Positions 13,740 through 14,320 of a DNA stretch of 14,320 nucleotides are shown piece after piece. The stretch's first letter is position 1; the number at the start of each line of letters is the position of its first letter. The translations under genes and the position numbers were made by a program. The notes under the pieces were generated by a model. It did no database searches and had not been told where the DNA came from. It worked only from the letters and a program-made list of their open reading frames with translations. The stretch comes from Bdellovibrionales bacterium (GTDB lineage Bacteria > Bdellovibrionota > Bdellovibrionia > Bdellovibrionales > UBA1609), in assembly GCA_028279085.1 (NCBI GenBank), contig JANQSX010000252.1:1-14320 (forward strand), read 5' to 3'.

Positions 13740-14219
13740 TTAAAAGTAATAAGAACTCAGCCATCCCAAAAACAAACTGATGGAAAAAGGGAAGTTATGA
13801 AGCGTATCGGAAGAAGGCTTTTTTAACTTAAATAAAGAAAGAAGATTCATATACACCAAGCCCACTTTTTTATCCAAAATGACTTTTATTATTCCAAGGA
13901 GCGCTCCCCAAAAAAAAGCACATACAAGACTTAAAAACAAAATACGAGGGGGAAGAAGGAGAGCTAACACAGCATAAAGTTTCATATCTCCACCCCCAAT
14001 CACTTTCAACAAAACTAAAGGTACAGCAATGCCCAAGGCCATAAGAAGTTTTAAAAAAGCGGGAAACAGCCCGGAAAAACCCTGAAAAATCAAAACACTT
14101 ATAATAGATATTGCCAACAAAATAAGAATAAGCACATTATGAATTTTTTTAGACCTGAGATCATCCACCATAGCGGAAATAAGAATTAAAGCCGGTAAAA
14201 TATAATCAAAAAAAAACAT
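13740..14219 (-). CDS. tadV: CpaA/TadV-type prepilin peptidase
   Basis: This is an A24-family membrane aspartyl protease that trims prepilin leaders. From the ATG at 14219 it has 159 residues. The first catalytic Asp lies in SAMVDDLRSKKIHN and the second in the IGGGDMK motif, both at membrane edges as the family requires. About five or six hydrophobic segments are visible. The N-methylation domain of PilD-type enzymes is absent, as is normal for TadV. An upstream in-frame ATG at 14270 would add MFIFLNCKEYQLWNLKR, but its AGGA sits only about two bases from the start; the 14219 start fits the family's N-terminus better. It is the first gene of the visible cluster, 85 bp ahead of the short pilin-like gene, and its natural substrates are the three proteins that follow. 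Confidence 0.88.
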   Translation of the reverse strand: MFFFDYILPALILISAMVDDLRSKKIHNVLILILLAISIISVLIFQGFSGLFPAFLKLLMALGIAVPLVLLKVIGGGDMKLYAVLALLLPPRILFLSLVCAFFWGALLGIIKVILDKKVGLVYMNLLSLFKLKKPSSDTLHNFPFSISLFLGWLSSYYF

Positions 14220-14301
14220 CCGTTTAAGATTCCAAAGTTGATATTCCTTACAATTTAAGAATATAAACATTTCCTTTACGAAAACAAATGCTTTTTTGTT
14301 G

Positions 14302-14320
14302 TCACTCCGGTAAGCTCTTA
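14302..14320. repeat. Partial dispersed repeat at the right edge
   Basis: TCACTCCGGTAAGCTC (from 14302) resembles the TCATTCCGGCATAGCCTCG half-unit of the arrays at 327, 1593 and 2676. It runs off the window, so only its left end is seen. It would mark the upstream boundary of the pilus cluster. Confidence 0.45.

Overview
The window is AT-rich and bacterial. It most resembles a low-GC relative of Bdellovibrio (Bdellovibrionota). The reasons are the form of its Tad/Flp (type IVb) pilus cluster, its TadE-like pilins, and above all a secreted YD-repeat protein followed by a small secreted low-complexity protein at the end of that cluster. That is the arrangement of the Bdellovibrio host-interaction (hit) locus, bd0109/bd0108. 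The taxonomic call is inference from gene content; no rRNA or marker gene is present. All complete genes are on the minus strand; only the partial gene at the left edge is on the plus strand.

Right to left, in the direction of transcription. Positions 14219-6198 hold a compact Tad pilus cluster: a CpaA/TadV-type prepilin peptidase, three short type IV prepilin-like proteins (13654-12155), CpaB, the CpaC secretin, a single polypeptide joining a CpaE/TadZ-like ParA-type ATPase to the CpaF/TadA motor ATPase, and a TadB-type inner-membrane platform protein. Two adjacent pilin-like proteins end in a shared Cys-Asp-Asn-Gly-Cys motif, and in one of them this has grown into a six-cysteine tail encoded by 12-bp direct repeats. 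No tadC, tadD or clear Flp major pilin is visible. The gene gaps are short (25-108 bp) except for a 224-bp leader before cpaB, where the ribosome binding site lies in the loop of a perfect hairpin.

Positions 6131-4054 hold the candidate hit locus: a secreted 548-residue YD/RHS-type protein with an N-terminal DUF6531-like segment but no toxin end, then a 120-residue exported protein with two mature-region cysteines and a Gly/Ser/Thr/Asp tail encoded by in-frame direct repeats. In Bdellovibrio the equivalent proteins interact and tie pilus status to the switch between predatory and prey-independent growth.

Positions 3818-2895 encode an unrecognised protein that I read, cautiously, as a GAF-like domain plus a degenerate sigma-54-activator-like ATPase core lacking its catalytic residues. 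Positions 2643-429 encode an APH-fold sugar kinase and a sugar-1-phosphate nucleotidyltransferase, matching the AmgK-MurU peptidoglycan recycling pair. The right arm of a glycine-rich protein occupies 1-321.

The gaps around the kinase and transferase genes (322-428, 1542-1683, 2644-2850), and the extreme right edge, carry a dispersed repeat: tandem 17-20-bp half-units followed by a palindromic unit. The repeat is absent from inside the pilus and hit cluster.
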